This document shows positions 27,301-42,300 of a stretch of 64,000 nt of DNA, piece by piece. Source of the DNA: an uncultured Gammaproteobacteria bacterium (GTDB taxonomy: Bacteria; Pseudomonadota; Gammaproteobacteria; Eutrophobiales; Eutrophobiaceae); NCBI GenBank assembly GCA_958295485.1, contig OY282354.1, forward strand, positions 1,612,001 through 1,676,000, written 5' to 3'. Below the pieces are notes generated by a model. The model saw only the letters and a list, made by a program, of their open reading frames with translations. It was not told the DNA's origin and did no database searches. The position numbers were made by a program, and so were the translations under genes. Within the stretch, counting starts at the first letter, position 1, and each line of letters begins with the position of its first letter.

Positions 27301-30300
27301 GATGCGGCGCCGGCCGCGATCACCTTGACAGTGAATGACAACAGCGTGGCCGAGGACGACGGGGCGACCACGATCACGGTAACGGCGACGGTGGACGGCA
27401 CGAACCGGTTCGGCTCGGCCACGACGGTGGCCGTGAGCGTGGCGGGCAGCGGCACGGCGACGGCGGTGGACTTTACGGCGGTGTCGGACTTCGACATTAC
27501 GATTGCGGCGGGGGCGGCGAGCGGTACCCAGACGTTCACGCTGACGCCGACGGACGATACGGCGGACGAGACTGATGAAACCATCACGGTGAGCGGCACG
27601 TCGGGCAGCCTGACGGTGAGCTCGGCCACGATCACGCTGACGGACGACGACGCCGCGCCGTCGCTGTCGATCAACTCGCTGAGCGTGACGGAGGGGGACA
27701 GTGGCTCGACGAACCTGACGCTCACGGTGACGTTGAGCGCGGCGAGCGGCCAGCAGGTGACGGTGGACTACGCCGACGCCACGACCGGCACGGCCACGTC
27801 GGGGACGGACTACACGGCGATCACCGCCGGCACGCTAACCTTTGCGGTGGGGGACACCAGCAAGTCGCTCACGGTGTCGGTGACGGGCGACGTCATAGAC
27901 GAATCGAACGAGACCGTCGTCGTGACCCTGAGCAACGCGGCGAACGCGACGATCGCGACGGCGAGCGGCACGGGGACGATCACGGACGACGATGCGACGC
28001 CGACCGCGATCACGCTGACGGTGGACGACGACGGCGTGGGCGAGGGCGACGGGGCGACCCTGATCACGGTGACGGCGACGGTGGACGGCACGACCCGGTT
28101 CGGTTCAGCCACGACGGTAACGGTGAGCGTGGCGGGCAGTGGCACGGCGTCGGCGGTGGACTTTGCGGCGGTATCGGACTTCGACATTGAGATTGCGGCG
28201 GGGGCGGCGAGCCAGACCGGGACGTTCACGCTGACGCCGACGGACGACACGCTGGACGAGACCAACGAGACGGTGACGGTGAGCGGCGTCTCCGGCAGCC
28301 TGACGGTAAACTCGGATACGATCAGCCTGACAGACGACGACGGCACGCCGACGTCGATCACACTAACGGTGGACGACAACAGTGTAGGCGAGGGCGACGG
28401 GGCGACCCTGATCACGGTAACGGCGACGGTGAACGGCACGACCCGGTTCGCCGACACCACGACGGTGACGGTGAGCGTGGCGGGTAGCGAGACGGCGACG
28501 GCGGTGGACTTTGCGGCGGTGTCGGACTTCGACATTGAGATTGCGGCGGGGGCGGCGAGCGCCACCGGAACCTTCACGCTGACGCCGACGGTCGATACGA
28601 CCGACGAGACCGACGAGACCATCACGGTAAGCGGTACCTCAGGCAGCCTGACGGTAAACTCGGCGACGATCACGCTGACGGACGACGACGATGCCCCGAC
28701 GTCGATCACGCTAACGGTGGACGACAACGGCGTGGGCGAGGGCGACGGCGCGACCCTGATCACGGTAACGGCCACGGTGGACGGCACGACCCGGTTCGCC
28801 GCCGCCACGACGGTAGCGGTGAGCGTGGCGGGCAGCGGCACAACGTCGGCGGTGGACTTCGCGGCAGTGTCGGACTTCGACATTACGATAGCGGCGGACG
28901 CCGCGAACGGTACCGGAACCTTCACGCTGACGCCGACGGTCGATACAACCGACGAGACCGACGAGACCATCACCGTGAGCGGCACGTCGGGCAGCCTGAC
29001 GGTGAACTCGGCGACGATCAGCCTGACGGACGACGATGGCGCGCCGTCGTCGATCACACTAACGGTGAACGATAATAGTGTGGGCGAGGGCGACGGAGCG
29101 ACGACGATCACGGTGACGGCGACGGTGAACGGCGCGACGCGGTTCGCCGACGCCACGACGGTGACGGTGAGTGTGGCAGGCAGTGGCACGGCGTCGGCGG
29201 TGGACTTTACGGCGGTGCCAAACTTCGACATTGAGATTGCGGCGGGGGATGCGAGCGGGAGCGAAGACTTCACGCTGACGCCGACGGTCGATACGGAGGA
29301 CGAGACCAACGAGACGATCACGGTAAGCGGGACGTCAGGCAGCCTGACGGTAAACTCGGCGACGATCACGCTGACGGACGACGACGGGCCGACGGTGTCG
29401 ATCGACTCGCCGAGCGTGACAGAAGGCGACAGTGGCTCGAAGAACCTGACGTTCACGGCGACCTTGAGCGCGGCGAGCGTCCAGGAAGTGACAGTGGACT
29501 ACGCCGACGCCGGGACCGGCACGGCCACGTCCGGGACGGACTACACGGCCATCACCGACGCCACGCTGACCTTCCCGGCGGGGACGCTTAGCCAGACCTT
29601 CACCGTGGCGGTGACCGGCGACACGACCGACGAGGTGGACGAGACCGTCGTGGTGACCATGAGCAACCCGACGAACGCGACGATCTCGACGGGTACCGGC
29701 ACGGGGACAATCACGGACGACGACGGGCCGGCGTTGTCGATCGACTCACCGGACGTGACGGAAGGCGACAGTGGCACGACGGACCTGACGTTCACGGTGA
29801 CGTTGAGCGTGGCGAGCGTCCAGCCGGTGACAGTAGCCTATGCTGACGCCGGGACCGGCACGGCCACGTCGGGGACGGACTACACGGCGATCACTGGCGG
29901 CACGCTGACCTTCGCGACGGGGACGACCAGCCAGACCTTCACCGTGGCGGTGACGGGCGACACGCTGGACGAAGCGAACGAGACCGTCGTGGTGACCCTG
30001 AGCGGCGCGACAAACGCGACGATCTCGACGGCGAGCGGCACGGGGACGATCACGGACAACGACGCGACGCCGACGCTGTCGATCAACTCGCCGAGCGTGA
30101 CGGAAGGTGACAGCGGCACGGCGACCCTGACGTTCACGGTGACGTTGAGCGCGGCGAGCGGCCAGCAGGTAACGGTGGCCTACGCGGACGCCGGGACCGG
30201 CACCGCCACGTCCGGGACCGACTACACGGCGATCACCGGTGGTACGCTGACCTTCACGGCGGGGACGACCAGCCAGACCTTCGACGTAGCGGTGACGGGC

Positions 30301-33300
30301 GATACGGCGAACGAGTCAAGCGAGACCGTCGTGGTAACCCTGAGCGGCGCGACGAACGCGACGATCTCGACGGCGACCGGCACAGGGACGATCACGGATG
30401 ACGACAGCGCGCCGACGCTGTCGATCAACTCGCCAAGCGTGACCGAGGGCGACAGTGGTTCGGCGACCCTGACGTTCACGGTGACGTTGAGCGCGGCGAG
30501 CGGCCAGGAAGTGACGGTGGCCTACGCGGACGCCGGGACCGGCACAGCCACGTCCGGGACCGACTACACGGCGATCACCGGCGGGCCGCTGACCTTCGCG
30601 GTGGGGACGACGAGCCAGACCTTCGACGTATCGGTGACCGGCGACACACTGGACGAAGCGAACGAGACCGTTGTCGCGACCCTGAGTAGCCCGACGAACG
30701 CGACGATCTCGACGGCGACCGGCACGGGGACGATCACGGACGACGACGGCGCGCCGACGCTGTCAATCAACTCGCCGAGCGTAACGGAGGGCGACAGCGG
30801 CACGACGAACCTGACGTTCACGGTGACGTTGAGCGCGGCCAGCGGCCAGCAGGTGACGGTGGCTTACGCGGACGCCGGGACCGGCACGGCCACGTCGGGG
30901 ACCGACTACACGGCGATCACCGCCGGGACGCTGACCTTCACGGCGGGGACGACCAGCCAGACCTTCGACGTAGCAGTGACGGGCGACGTCCTGGCCGAGG
31001 AGAACGAGACGGTGGTGGTGACCCTGAGCGCTCCGACGAATGCGACCATCTCGACGGCGAGCGGGACGGGGACGATCACGGACAACGACGGCGCGCCGAC
31101 CGCGATCACCTTGACGGTGGATGACAACAGCGTGGCCGAAGGCGACGGGGCGACCACGATCACGGTGACGGCGACGGTGGCCGGCGGGACCCGGTTCGGC
31201 ACGGCCACGACGGTGACGGTGAGTGTGGCGGGCAGCGAGACGGCGACGGCGGTGGACTTCGCGGCGGTGTCGGACTTCGACATTACGATTGGGGCGGGCG
31301 CGGCGAGCCAGACCGGGACGTTCACGCTGACGCCGACGGACGATACGTTGGACGAGGCCGACGAGACGATCACGGTAAGCGGCGTCTCAGGCAGCCTGAC
31401 AGTGAATTCGGCCACGATCAGCTTGACGGACGACGATGCGATGCCGTCGCTGTCGATCAACTCGCCGAGCGTGACGGAGGGGAACAGCGGCACGGCGACC
31501 CTGACGTTCACGGTGACGTTGAGCGCGGCAAGCGGCCAGCAAGTGACAGTGGCCTACGCCGACGCCGGAACCGGCACGGCCACGTCCGGGACGGACTACA
31601 CGGCCATCACCGCCGGGACGCTGACCTTCGCAGTGGGGACGACGAGCCAGACCTTCGACGTGTCGGTGACGGGTGACACGCTGGACGAAGCGAACGAGAC
31701 GGTGATCGCGACCCTGAGCAATGCGGCGAATGCGACGATCTCGACGGCGAACGGGACGGGGATGATCACGGACAACGACGCAACGCCGACGCTGTCGATT
31801 GACTCGCCGAGCGTGACTGAGGGGGCCAGCGGTTCGGCGACCCTGACGTTCACGGTGACGTTGAGCGCGGCAAGCGGCCAGCAAGTGACGGTGGCCTACG
31901 CCGACGCCGGGACCGGCACAGCCACGTCGGGGACGGACTACACGGCCATCACCGGCGGCACATTGACCTTCACGGCGGGGACGACGAGCCAGACCTTCGA
32001 CGTGTCGGTGACCGGCGATGCGCTGGATGAGGCGAACGAGACGATCCTGGTGTCCCTGAGCAGTCCGACGAACGCGGCCGTATCCAATACGGCGGGGACC
32101 GGCACGGGGACGATCACCGACGACGATGTGACGCCCTCGATCACGCTGAGGGTGGATGACAGCAGCGTGGCCGAAGGCGACGGGGCGACCCTGATCACGG
32201 TGACCGCCACAGTGGACGGCACGACCCGGTTCGGCGCAGCCACGACGGTGACGGTGAGCGTGGCGGGCAGTGGCACGGCGACGGCGGTGGACTTCACGGC
32301 GGTGTCGGACTTCGACATTACGATTGCGGCGGGCGCGGCGAGCGAGACCGGGACGTTCACGCTGACGCCGACGGTCGATACGACGGACGAGACCGACGAG
32401 ACGATCACGGTAAGCGGCGTGGTGCCTGGCGTGGTGCCCAGCCTGACGGTGAATTCGGCGACGATTAGCCTGACGGATGACGACGGCGAGCCGTCGTTAT
32501 CAATCGACTCGCCGAGCGTGACGGAAGGGGACAGTGGTTCGGCAACCCTGACGTTCACGGTGACGTTGAGTCCGGCAAGCGGCCAGGAAGTGACGGTGGC
32601 CTACGCGGACGCCGGGACCGGCACGGCGACCGGAGCGGGGACGGACTACACGGCGATCACCGCCGGGACGCTGACCTTCGCAGTGGGGACGACGAGCCAG
32701 ACCTTTGACGTATCGGTGACGGGCGACGTCCTGGACGAGGCGAACGAGACGGTGGTGGTGTCCCTGAGCAGCCCGACGAACGCGACCGTATCAAGTACGG
32801 CGGGTACCGGCACGGGGACGATCACCGACGATGATGCGACGCCCTCGATCACGCTGACGGTGGATGACAACAGCGTGGCCGAAGGCGACGGCGCGACCCT
32901 GATCACGGTGACCGCCACAGTGGACGGCACGACCCGGTTCGGCGCGGCCACGACGGTGACGGTGAGCGTGGCGGGCAGCGGCGCGACGGAGGCGGTGGAC
33001 TTCGCGGCGGTGTCGGACTTCGACATTACGATTGCGGCGGGCGCGGCGAGCGAGACCGGGACGTTCACGCTGACGCCGACGGTCGATACGACGGACGAGG
33101 CGGACGAGACGATCACAGTAAGCGGCGTCTCAGGCAGCCTGACAGTGAATTCGGCGACGCTTAGCCTGACGGACGACGACGGCGAGCCGTCGCTGTCAAT
33201 CGACTCGCCGAGCGTGACCGAGGGCGACAGCGGCACGGCGACCCTGACATTCACGGTGACGTTGAGCGCGGCGAGCGGCCAGCAGGTGACAGTGGCCTAC

Positions 33301-36300
33301 GCCGACGCCGGGACCGGCACGGCCACGTCGGGGACCGATTACACGGCGATCACCGCCGGCACGCTGACCTTCGCGGTGGGGGACACCAGCCAGACCTTCG
33401 ACGTAGCGGTGACGGGCGACGTCCTGGACGAGGCGAACGAGACCGTGATCGCGACCCTGAGCAATGCGGCGAATGCAACCATCTCAACGGCGAGCGGCAC
33501 GGGGACGATCACGGACAACGATGCGACGCCGACGCTGTCAATCAACTCGCCAAGCGTGACCGAGGGGGCCAGCGGTTCGACGGCGACCCTGACGTTCACA
33601 GTGACGTTGAGCGCGGCGAGCGGCCAGCAGGTAACGGTGGCCTACGCCGACGCCGGGACCGGCACGGCGACCGGAGCGGGGACCGACTACACGACCATTA
33701 CCGCCGGGACACTGACCTTCCCGGCGGGGACGACGAGCCAGACCTTCGACGTGTCGGTGACCGGCGATGCGCTGGACGAGGCGAACGAGACGGTGATTGC
33801 GACGTTGAGCGCCCCGACGAACGCGACGATCTCGACGGCGACCGGCACGGGGACGATCACCGACGACGATGCGACGCCCTCGATCACGCTGACGGTGGAT
33901 GACAGCAGCGTGGCCGAGGGCGACGGCGCGACCCTGATCACGGTGACCGCCACAGTGGACGGCACGACCCGGTTCGGCGCAGCCAAGACGGTGACGGTGA
34001 GCGTGGCGGGCAGCGGCACGGCGACGGCGGTGGACTTCGCGGCGGTGTCGGACTTCGACATTACGATTGCGGCGGGCGCGGCGAGCGAGACCGGGACGTT
34101 CACGCTGACGCCGACGGTCGATACGACGGACGAGACCGACGAGACGATCACGGTAAGCGGCGTCTCAGGCAGCCTGACAGTGAATTCGGCGACGCTCAGC
34201 CTGACGGACGACGACGGCGCGCCGTCGTTGTCAATCGACTCGCCGAGCGTGACGGAAGGGGACAGTGGTTCGGCAACCCTGACGTTCACGGTGACGTTGA
34301 GTCCGGCGAGCGCCCAGCAGGTGACGGTGGCTTACGCGGACGCCGGGACCGGCACCGCCACGTCGGGGACGGACTACACGGCGATCACCGGCGGGACGCT
34401 GACCTTCGCGGCGGGGACGACCAGCCAGACCTTCGACGTAGCAGTGACGGGCGACGTCCTGGACGAGGCGAACGAGACCGTGATCGCGACCCTGAGCAGC
34501 CCGACGAACGCGGTCGTATCAAGTACGGCGGGTACCGGCACGGGGACGATCACGGACGACGATGCGACGCCCTCGATCACCTTGACGGTGGATGACAGCA
34601 GCGTGGCCGAAGGCGACGGGGCGACCCTGATCACGGTGACCGCCACAGTGGACGGCACGACCCGGTTCGGCGCGGCCACGACGGTGACGGTAAGCGTGGC
34701 GGGCAGCGGCACGGCGACGGCGGTGGACTTCACGGCGGTGACGGACTTCGACATTACGATTGGGGCAGGCGCGGCGAGCGAGACCGGGACGTTCACGCTG
34801 ACGCCGACGGTCGATACGTTGGACGAGGCCGACGAGACGATCACGGTCAGCGGCGTCTCAGGCAGCCTGACGGTGAATTCGGCGACGCTCAGCCTGACGG
34901 ATGACGACGGCGAGCCGTCGCTGTCAATCAATTCGCCGAGCGTGACGGAGGGTGACAGTGGTTCGACGAACCTGACGTTCACGGTGACGTTGAGTCCGGC
35001 GAGCGCCCAGCAGGTGACGGTGGCCTACGCCGACGCCGGGACCGGCACCGCCACGTCGGGGACGGACTACACGGCCATCACGGGCGGGACCCTGACCTTC
35101 ACGGCGGGGACGACCAGCCAGACCTTCGACGTGGCGGTGACCGGCGACACGCTGGACGAAGCGAACGAGACCGTGATCGCGACGTTGAGCGGCGCGACGA
35201 ACGCGACCATCTCGACGGCGAGCGGCACGGGGACGATCACCGACAACGACGATGCGCCGTCGCTGTCGATCAACTCACCGAGCGTAACGGAAGGTGACAG
35301 TGATTCGGTGACCCTGACGTTCACGGTGACGCTGAGCGCGGCAAGCGGCCAGCAGGTGACGGTGGCCTACGCGGACGCCGGGACCGGCACAGCCACGTCC
35401 GGGACCGACTACACGGCGATCACCGCCGGCACGCTGACCTTCACGGCGGGGACGACCAGCCAGACCTTCGACGTAGCGGTGACGGGCGACACGCTGGCCG
35501 AGGCGGACGAGACCGTCGTGGTGACCCTGAGCGGCGCGACGAATGCGACCATTTCGACGGCGAGCGGGACGGGAACGATCACGGATGACGACGGCGCGCC
35601 GACGTTGTCAATCAACTCGCCGAGCGTAACGGAAGGTGACAGCGGGTCGACGAACCTGACGTTCACGGTGACGTTGAGTCCGGCCAGCGGCCAGCAAGTG
35701 ACGGTGGCCTACGCGGACGCCGGAACCGGCACGGCCACGTCCGGGACGGACTACACGGCCATCACCGCCGGCACGCTGACCTTCCCGGCGGGGACGACCA
35801 GCCAGACCTTCGACGTATCGGTGACCGGCGACGTCCTGGACGAGTCGAACGAGACCGTCGTGGTAACCCTGAGCGGCGCGACGAACGCGACGATCTCGAC
35901 GGCGACCGGCACGGGGACGATCACGGACGACGACGGCGCGCCGACCTCGATCACCTTGACGGTGGATGACAACAGCGTGGGCGAAGGCGACGGGGCGACC
36001 ACGATCACGGTGACGGCGACGGTGGACGGCGCGACCCGGTTCGCTACGGCCACGACGGTGACGGTGAGCGTAGCGGGCAGCGAGACGGCATCGGCGGTGG
36101 ACTTCGCGGCGGTGGCGGACTTCGACATTACGATTGCGGCGGGCGCGGCGAGCCAGACCGGGACGTTCACGCTGACGCCGACAGACGACACGCTGGATGA
36201 GGCCGACGAGACAGTGACGGTGAGCGGCGTCTCAGGCAGCCTGACAGTGAACTCGGCCACGCTCAGCTTGACGGACGACGATGCGACACCCTCACTGTCG

Positions 36301-39300
36301 ATCAACTCGCCGAGCGTGACGGAGGGTGACAGCGGCACGACGACTCTGACGTTCACGGTGACGTTGAGCGCGGCGAGCGGCCAGCAGGTGACGGTAGACT
36401 ACGCGGACGCCGGGACCGGCACGGCCACGTCGGGGACGGACTACACGGCCATCACCGCCGGCACGCTGACCTTCACGGCGGGGACGACGAGCCAGACCTT
36501 CGACGTGTCGGTGACCGGCGACACGCTGGACGAAGCGAACGAGACCGTGATCGCGACCCTGAGCAATGCGGCGAATGCGACGATCGCGACGGCGACCGGC
36601 ACGGGGACGATCACGGACAACGATGCGACGCCGTCCTTGTCGATCAACTCACCGAGCGTGACGGAAGGTGACAGCGGCACGGCGACCCTGACGTTCACGG
36701 TGACGTTGAGCGCGGCGAGCGGCCAGCAAGTGACGGTGGCCTACGCGGACGCCGGGACCGGCACGGCCACGTCGGGGACGGACTACACGGCGATCACCGG
36801 CGGGACGCTGACCTTCACGGCGGGGACGACCAGCCAGACCTTCGACGTGTCGGTGACCGGCGACACGCTGGACGAGACGAATGAGACGGTGATTGCGACG
36901 TTGAGCGGCGCGACGAACGCGACGATCTCGACGGCGAACGGGACGGGGACGATCACGGACAACGACGATGCGCCGTCGCTGTCGATCAACTCACCGAGCG
37001 TGACCGAGGGCGACAGCGGCACGACGAACCTGACGTTCACGGTGACGTTGAGTGCGGCGAGCGGCCAGCAGGTGACGGTGGCCTACGCCGACGCCGGGAC
37101 CGGCACGGCGACGTCGGGGACGGACTACACGGCGATCACCGGCGGGACGCTGACCTTCACGGCGGGGACAACCAGCCAGACCTTCGACGTAGCGGTGACG
37201 GGCGACACGCTGGACGAGGCGAACGAGACGGTGATTGCGACGTTGAGCGGCGCGACGAACGCGACGATCTCGACGGCGACCGGCACGGGGACGATCACCG
37301 ACAACGACGCGACGCCGACGCTGTCGATTGACTCGCCGAGCGTGACCGAGGGCAACAGCGGCACGACGAACCTGACGTTCACGGTGACGTTGAGCGCGGC
37401 GAGCGGCCAGCAGGTGACGGTAGCTTACGCCGACGCCGGGACCGGCACGGCCACGTCGGGGACGGATTACACGGCGATCACCGGCGGGACGCTGACCTTC
37501 ACGGCGGGGACGACCAGCCAGACCTTTGACGTATCGGTGACGGGCGACACGCTGGACGAGGCGAACGAGACGGTGATTGCGACGTTGAGCGGCGCGACGA
37601 ACGCGACGATTGCGACGGCGAGCGGCACGGGGACGATCACGGACAACGACGCGACGCCGACGCTGTCGATCAACTCACCGAGCGTGACCGAGGGGGATAG
37701 CGGCACGACGAACCTGACGTTCACGGTGACGTTAAGCGCGGCGAGCGGCCAGCAGGTGACGGTAGCTTACGCCGACGCCGGGACCGGCACGGCGACGTCG
37801 GGGACGGACTACACGGCCATCACCGGCGGGACACTGACCTTCACGGCGGGGACAACCAGCCAGACCTTTGACGTAGCAGTGACGGGCGACACGCTGGACG
37901 AGGCGGACGAGACGGTGATTGCGACGTTGAGCGGCGCGACGAACGCGACGATTGCGACGGCGACCGGCACGGGGACGATCACGGACAACGACGCAACGCC
38001 GACGCTGTCGATCAACTCACCGAGCGTGACGGAGGGGAACAGTGGTTCGACGAACCTGACGTTCACGGCGACGTTGAGCGCGGCCAGCGGCCAGCAGGTG
38101 ACGGTGGCTTACGCGGACGCCGGGACCGGCACGGCGACGTCGGGGACGGACTACACGGCGATCACCGGCGGCACGCTGACCTTCGCGGTGGGGACGACCA
38201 GCCAGACCTTCAACGTGGCGGTGACGGGCGATACACTGGACGAGGCGAACGAGACTATCGTGGTAACCCTGAGCGGCGCGACGAACGCGACGATCTCGAC
38301 GGCGAGCGGCACGGGGACGATCACGGACAACGATGCGACGCCGACGCTGTCGATCAACTCACCGAGCGTGACGGAGGGGAACAGTGGTTCGACGAACCTG
38401 ACGTTCACGGCGACGTTGAGCGCGGCCAGCGGCCAGCAGGTGACGGTGGCCTACGCCGACGCCGGGACCGGCACCGCCACGTCGGGGACGGACTACACGG
38501 CGATCACCGGCGGCACGCTGACCTTCGCGGTGGGGACGACCAGCCAGACCTTCAACGTGGCGGTGACGGGCGACACACTGGACGAGGCGAATGAGACTAT
38601 CGTGGTAACCCTGAGCGGCGCGACGAACGCGACGATCACGACGGCGACCGGCACGGGGACGATCACGGACAACGATGCGACGCCGACGCTGTCGATCAAC
38701 TCGCCGAGCGTGACCGAGGGTGACAGCGGTTCGACGAACCTGACCTTCACGGTGACGTTGAGCGCGGCGAGCGGTCAGCAGGTGACGGTGGCCTACGCCG
38801 ACGCCGGGACCGGCACAGCCACGTCCGGGACGGACTACACGACGATTACCGCCGGGACGCTGACCTTCACGGCGGGGACGACCAGCCAGACCTTCAACGT
38901 AGCAGTGACGGGCGACGTTCTGGACGAGGCGAACGAGACGGTGATCGCGACGTTGAGCGGCGCGACGAATGCGACGATCTCGACGGCGAGCGGCACGGGG
39001 ACGATCACCGACGATGACGCGACGCCATCGATCACGTTGACGGTGGATGACAGCAGTGTGGGCGAGGGGGACGGGGCCACGACGATCACGGTGACCGCCA
39101 CAGTGGACGGCACGACCCGGTTCGGCGCGGCCACGACGGTGACGGTGAGCGTGGCGGGCAGCGGCACGGCGACGGCGGTGGACTTCGCGGCGGTGACGGA
39201 CTTCGACATTACGATTGGGGCGGGCGCGGCGAGCCAGACCGGGACGTTCACGCTGACGCCGACGAACGATACGGCGGACGAGACGGACGAGACGATCACG

Positions 39301-42300
39301 GTGAGTGGCGCTTCGCCCGGCCTGACGGTGAACTCAGCCACGATCACGCTGACGGATAACGACGGCGCGCCGTCGCTGTCGATCAACTCGCCGAGCGTGA
39401 CGGAGGGGAACAGCGGTTCGACCAACCTGACGTTCACGGTGACGTTGAGTCCGGCGAGCGCCCAGCAGGTGACGGTGGCTTACGCCGACGCCGGGACCGG
39501 CACGGCCACGTCCGGGACCGACTACACGGCGATCACCGGCGAGACGCTGACCTTCGCGGCGGGGGACACCAGCCAGACCTTCAACGTGGCGGTGACGGGC
39601 GACACGCTGGACGAAGCGAACGAGACGGTGGTGGTGACCCTGAGCAGCCCGACGAACGCGGCGGTCTCGACGGGTACCGGCACGGGGACGATCACGGACG
39701 ACGACGACGCGCCGACGTTGTCGATCAACTCGCCGAGCGTGACGGAGGGGAACAGCGGCACGGCGACCCTGACGTTCACGGTGACGTTGAGCGCGGCCAG
39801 TGGCCGGCAGGTGACGGTGGCTTACGCGGACGCCGGGACCGGTACGGCCACGTCGGGGACGGACTACACGGCGATCACCGGCGGCACGCTGACCTTCACG
39901 GCGGGAACGACCAGCCAGACCTTCGACGTATCGGTGACGGGCGATGCGCTGAACGAAGCGAACGAGACCGTCGTGGTGACCTTGAGTACCCCGACGAACG
40001 CGACGATCTTGACGGCGACCGGCACGGGGACGATCACGGACAACGACGCCGCGCCGTCGTTGTCGATCAACTCGCCGAGCGTGACGGAGGGCGACAGTGG
40101 CTCGACGAACCTGACGTTCACGGTGACCTTGAGCGCGGCGAGCGGCCAGCAGGTAACGGTGAACTACGCCGACGCCGGGACCGGCACGGCCACGTCGGGG
40201 ACGGACTACACGGCGATCACCGCCGACACGCTGACCTTCGCGGCGGGGGACACCAGCAAGACCATCAACGTGTCGGTGACGGGCGACGTCCTGGCCGAGT
40301 CGAACGAGACCGTCGTGGTGACCTTGAGCAACCCGACGATCGCGACGATCTCGACGGCGACCGGCACGGGGACGATCACCGACAATGATACATCGCCGAC
40401 GTCGATCACGTTGACGGTGAACGACAACAGCGTGGGCGAGGGCGACGGGGCGACCACGATCACGGTGACGGCCACGGTGGACGGGGCGACCCGGTTCGCC
40501 GACGCCACGACCATCGGAGTGAGCGTGGCGGGAACCGGGACGGCGACGGCGGTGGACTTTGCGGCGGTGTCGGCGTTCAACATCACGATTGCGGCGGGCG
40601 CGACGAGTCAGACCGGGACGTTCACATTGACGCCGACGGACGACACGGCGGACGAGACGGACGAGACTATTACGGTGAGCGGCGCCTCAGGCGCCCTGAC
40701 GGTGAACTCGGCCACGATCACGTTGACGGACAACGACGCGGCGCCGACCGCGATCACCTTGACGGTGAACGACAACAGCGTGGGCGAGGGCGACGGGGCG
40801 ACGACGATCACGGTGACGGCGACGGTGGACGGCGCGACCCGGTTCGCCGAGGCCACGACGGTGACCGTGAGCGTGGCGGGCAGCGGCACGGCGACGGCGG
40901 TGGACTTTGCGGCGGTGGCGGATTTTGACATTACGATCGGGGCCGGGGCGGCGAGCCAGACCGGGACGTTCACGCTGACGCCGACGGACGACACGGTGGA
41001 CGAGACCGACGAGACGGTGACGGTGAGCGGCGCGTCAGGCAGCCTGACAGTGAATTCGGCCACGATCGCATTGACGGACAACGATGCGACGCCGACCGCG
41101 ATCACGCTGACGGTGGACGACGACGGCGTCGGCGAGGGCGATGGGGCGACCCTGATCACGGTGACGGCGACGGTGGACGGCGCGACCCGGTTCGCCGAGG
41201 CCACGACGGTGACCGTGAGCGTGGCGGGTAGCGGCACGGCGACGGCGGTGGACTTTGCGGCGGTGTCGGACTTCGACATTACGATTGCGGCGGAGGCGGC
41301 GAGCGGTACCGGGACGTTCACGCTGACGCCAACGGACGATGCGGCGGACGAGACCGATGAGACCATCACGGTGAGCGGTACTTCAGGCAGCCTGACGGTG
41401 AACTCGGATACGATCAGCCTGACGGACGACGACGGCGCGCCGACCTCGCTCACGCTGACGGTGGACGATAACAGCGTAGGGGAGGGCGACGGGGCGACCA
41501 CGATCACGGTGACGGCGACGGTGAACGGGGCGACGCAGTTCGCCGATGTCACGACGGTGACCGTGAGCGTGGCGGGCAGCGGCACGGCGACGGCGGTGGA
41601 CTTTGCGGCGGTGTCGGACTTCAACATTACGATTGCGGCGGGGGCGACGAGCGGTACCGGAACCTTCACGCTGACGCCGACGGATGACGTCACGGACGAG
41701 ACCAACGAGACGGTGACGGTGAGCGGCGCATCAAGCGGCCTGACGGTGAACTCGGCCACGATCGCGCTGACGGACGACGATGCAGCCCCGACCTCGCTCA
41801 CGCTGACGGTGGACAACAACAGCGTGGCCGAGGGCGACGGCGCGACCACGATCACGGTGACCGCGACGGTGGACGGCGCGACGCGGTTCGCCGAGGCGAA
41901 GACCGTCGGGGTGAGCGTGACGGGCAGCGGCGTGGCGACGGCGGTGGACTTCGCGGCGGTGTCGGCGTTCAACATCTCTATCGCGGCGGACGCCGCAAGC
42001 GGTACCGGGACGTTCACGCTGAGACCGACGAACGACGTCGTGGACGAGACCAACGAGACGATTACGGTGAGCGGCACGTCGGGCAGCCTGACGGTGAGCT
42101 CGGCCACGATCACGTTGACGGATGACGATGCCGCGCCGACCTCGATCAGCTTGACGGTGAACAACGTCAGTGTGAGCGAGCGCGCCGGGGCGACGACGGT
42201 CACGGTGACGGCGACGGTCAACGGTGGCACGCGGTTCGCCACAGCCCGGACGGTGCGGGTGAGCATAGGGGGGAGCGGCGCGCTGGGGACGGTGGACTTC

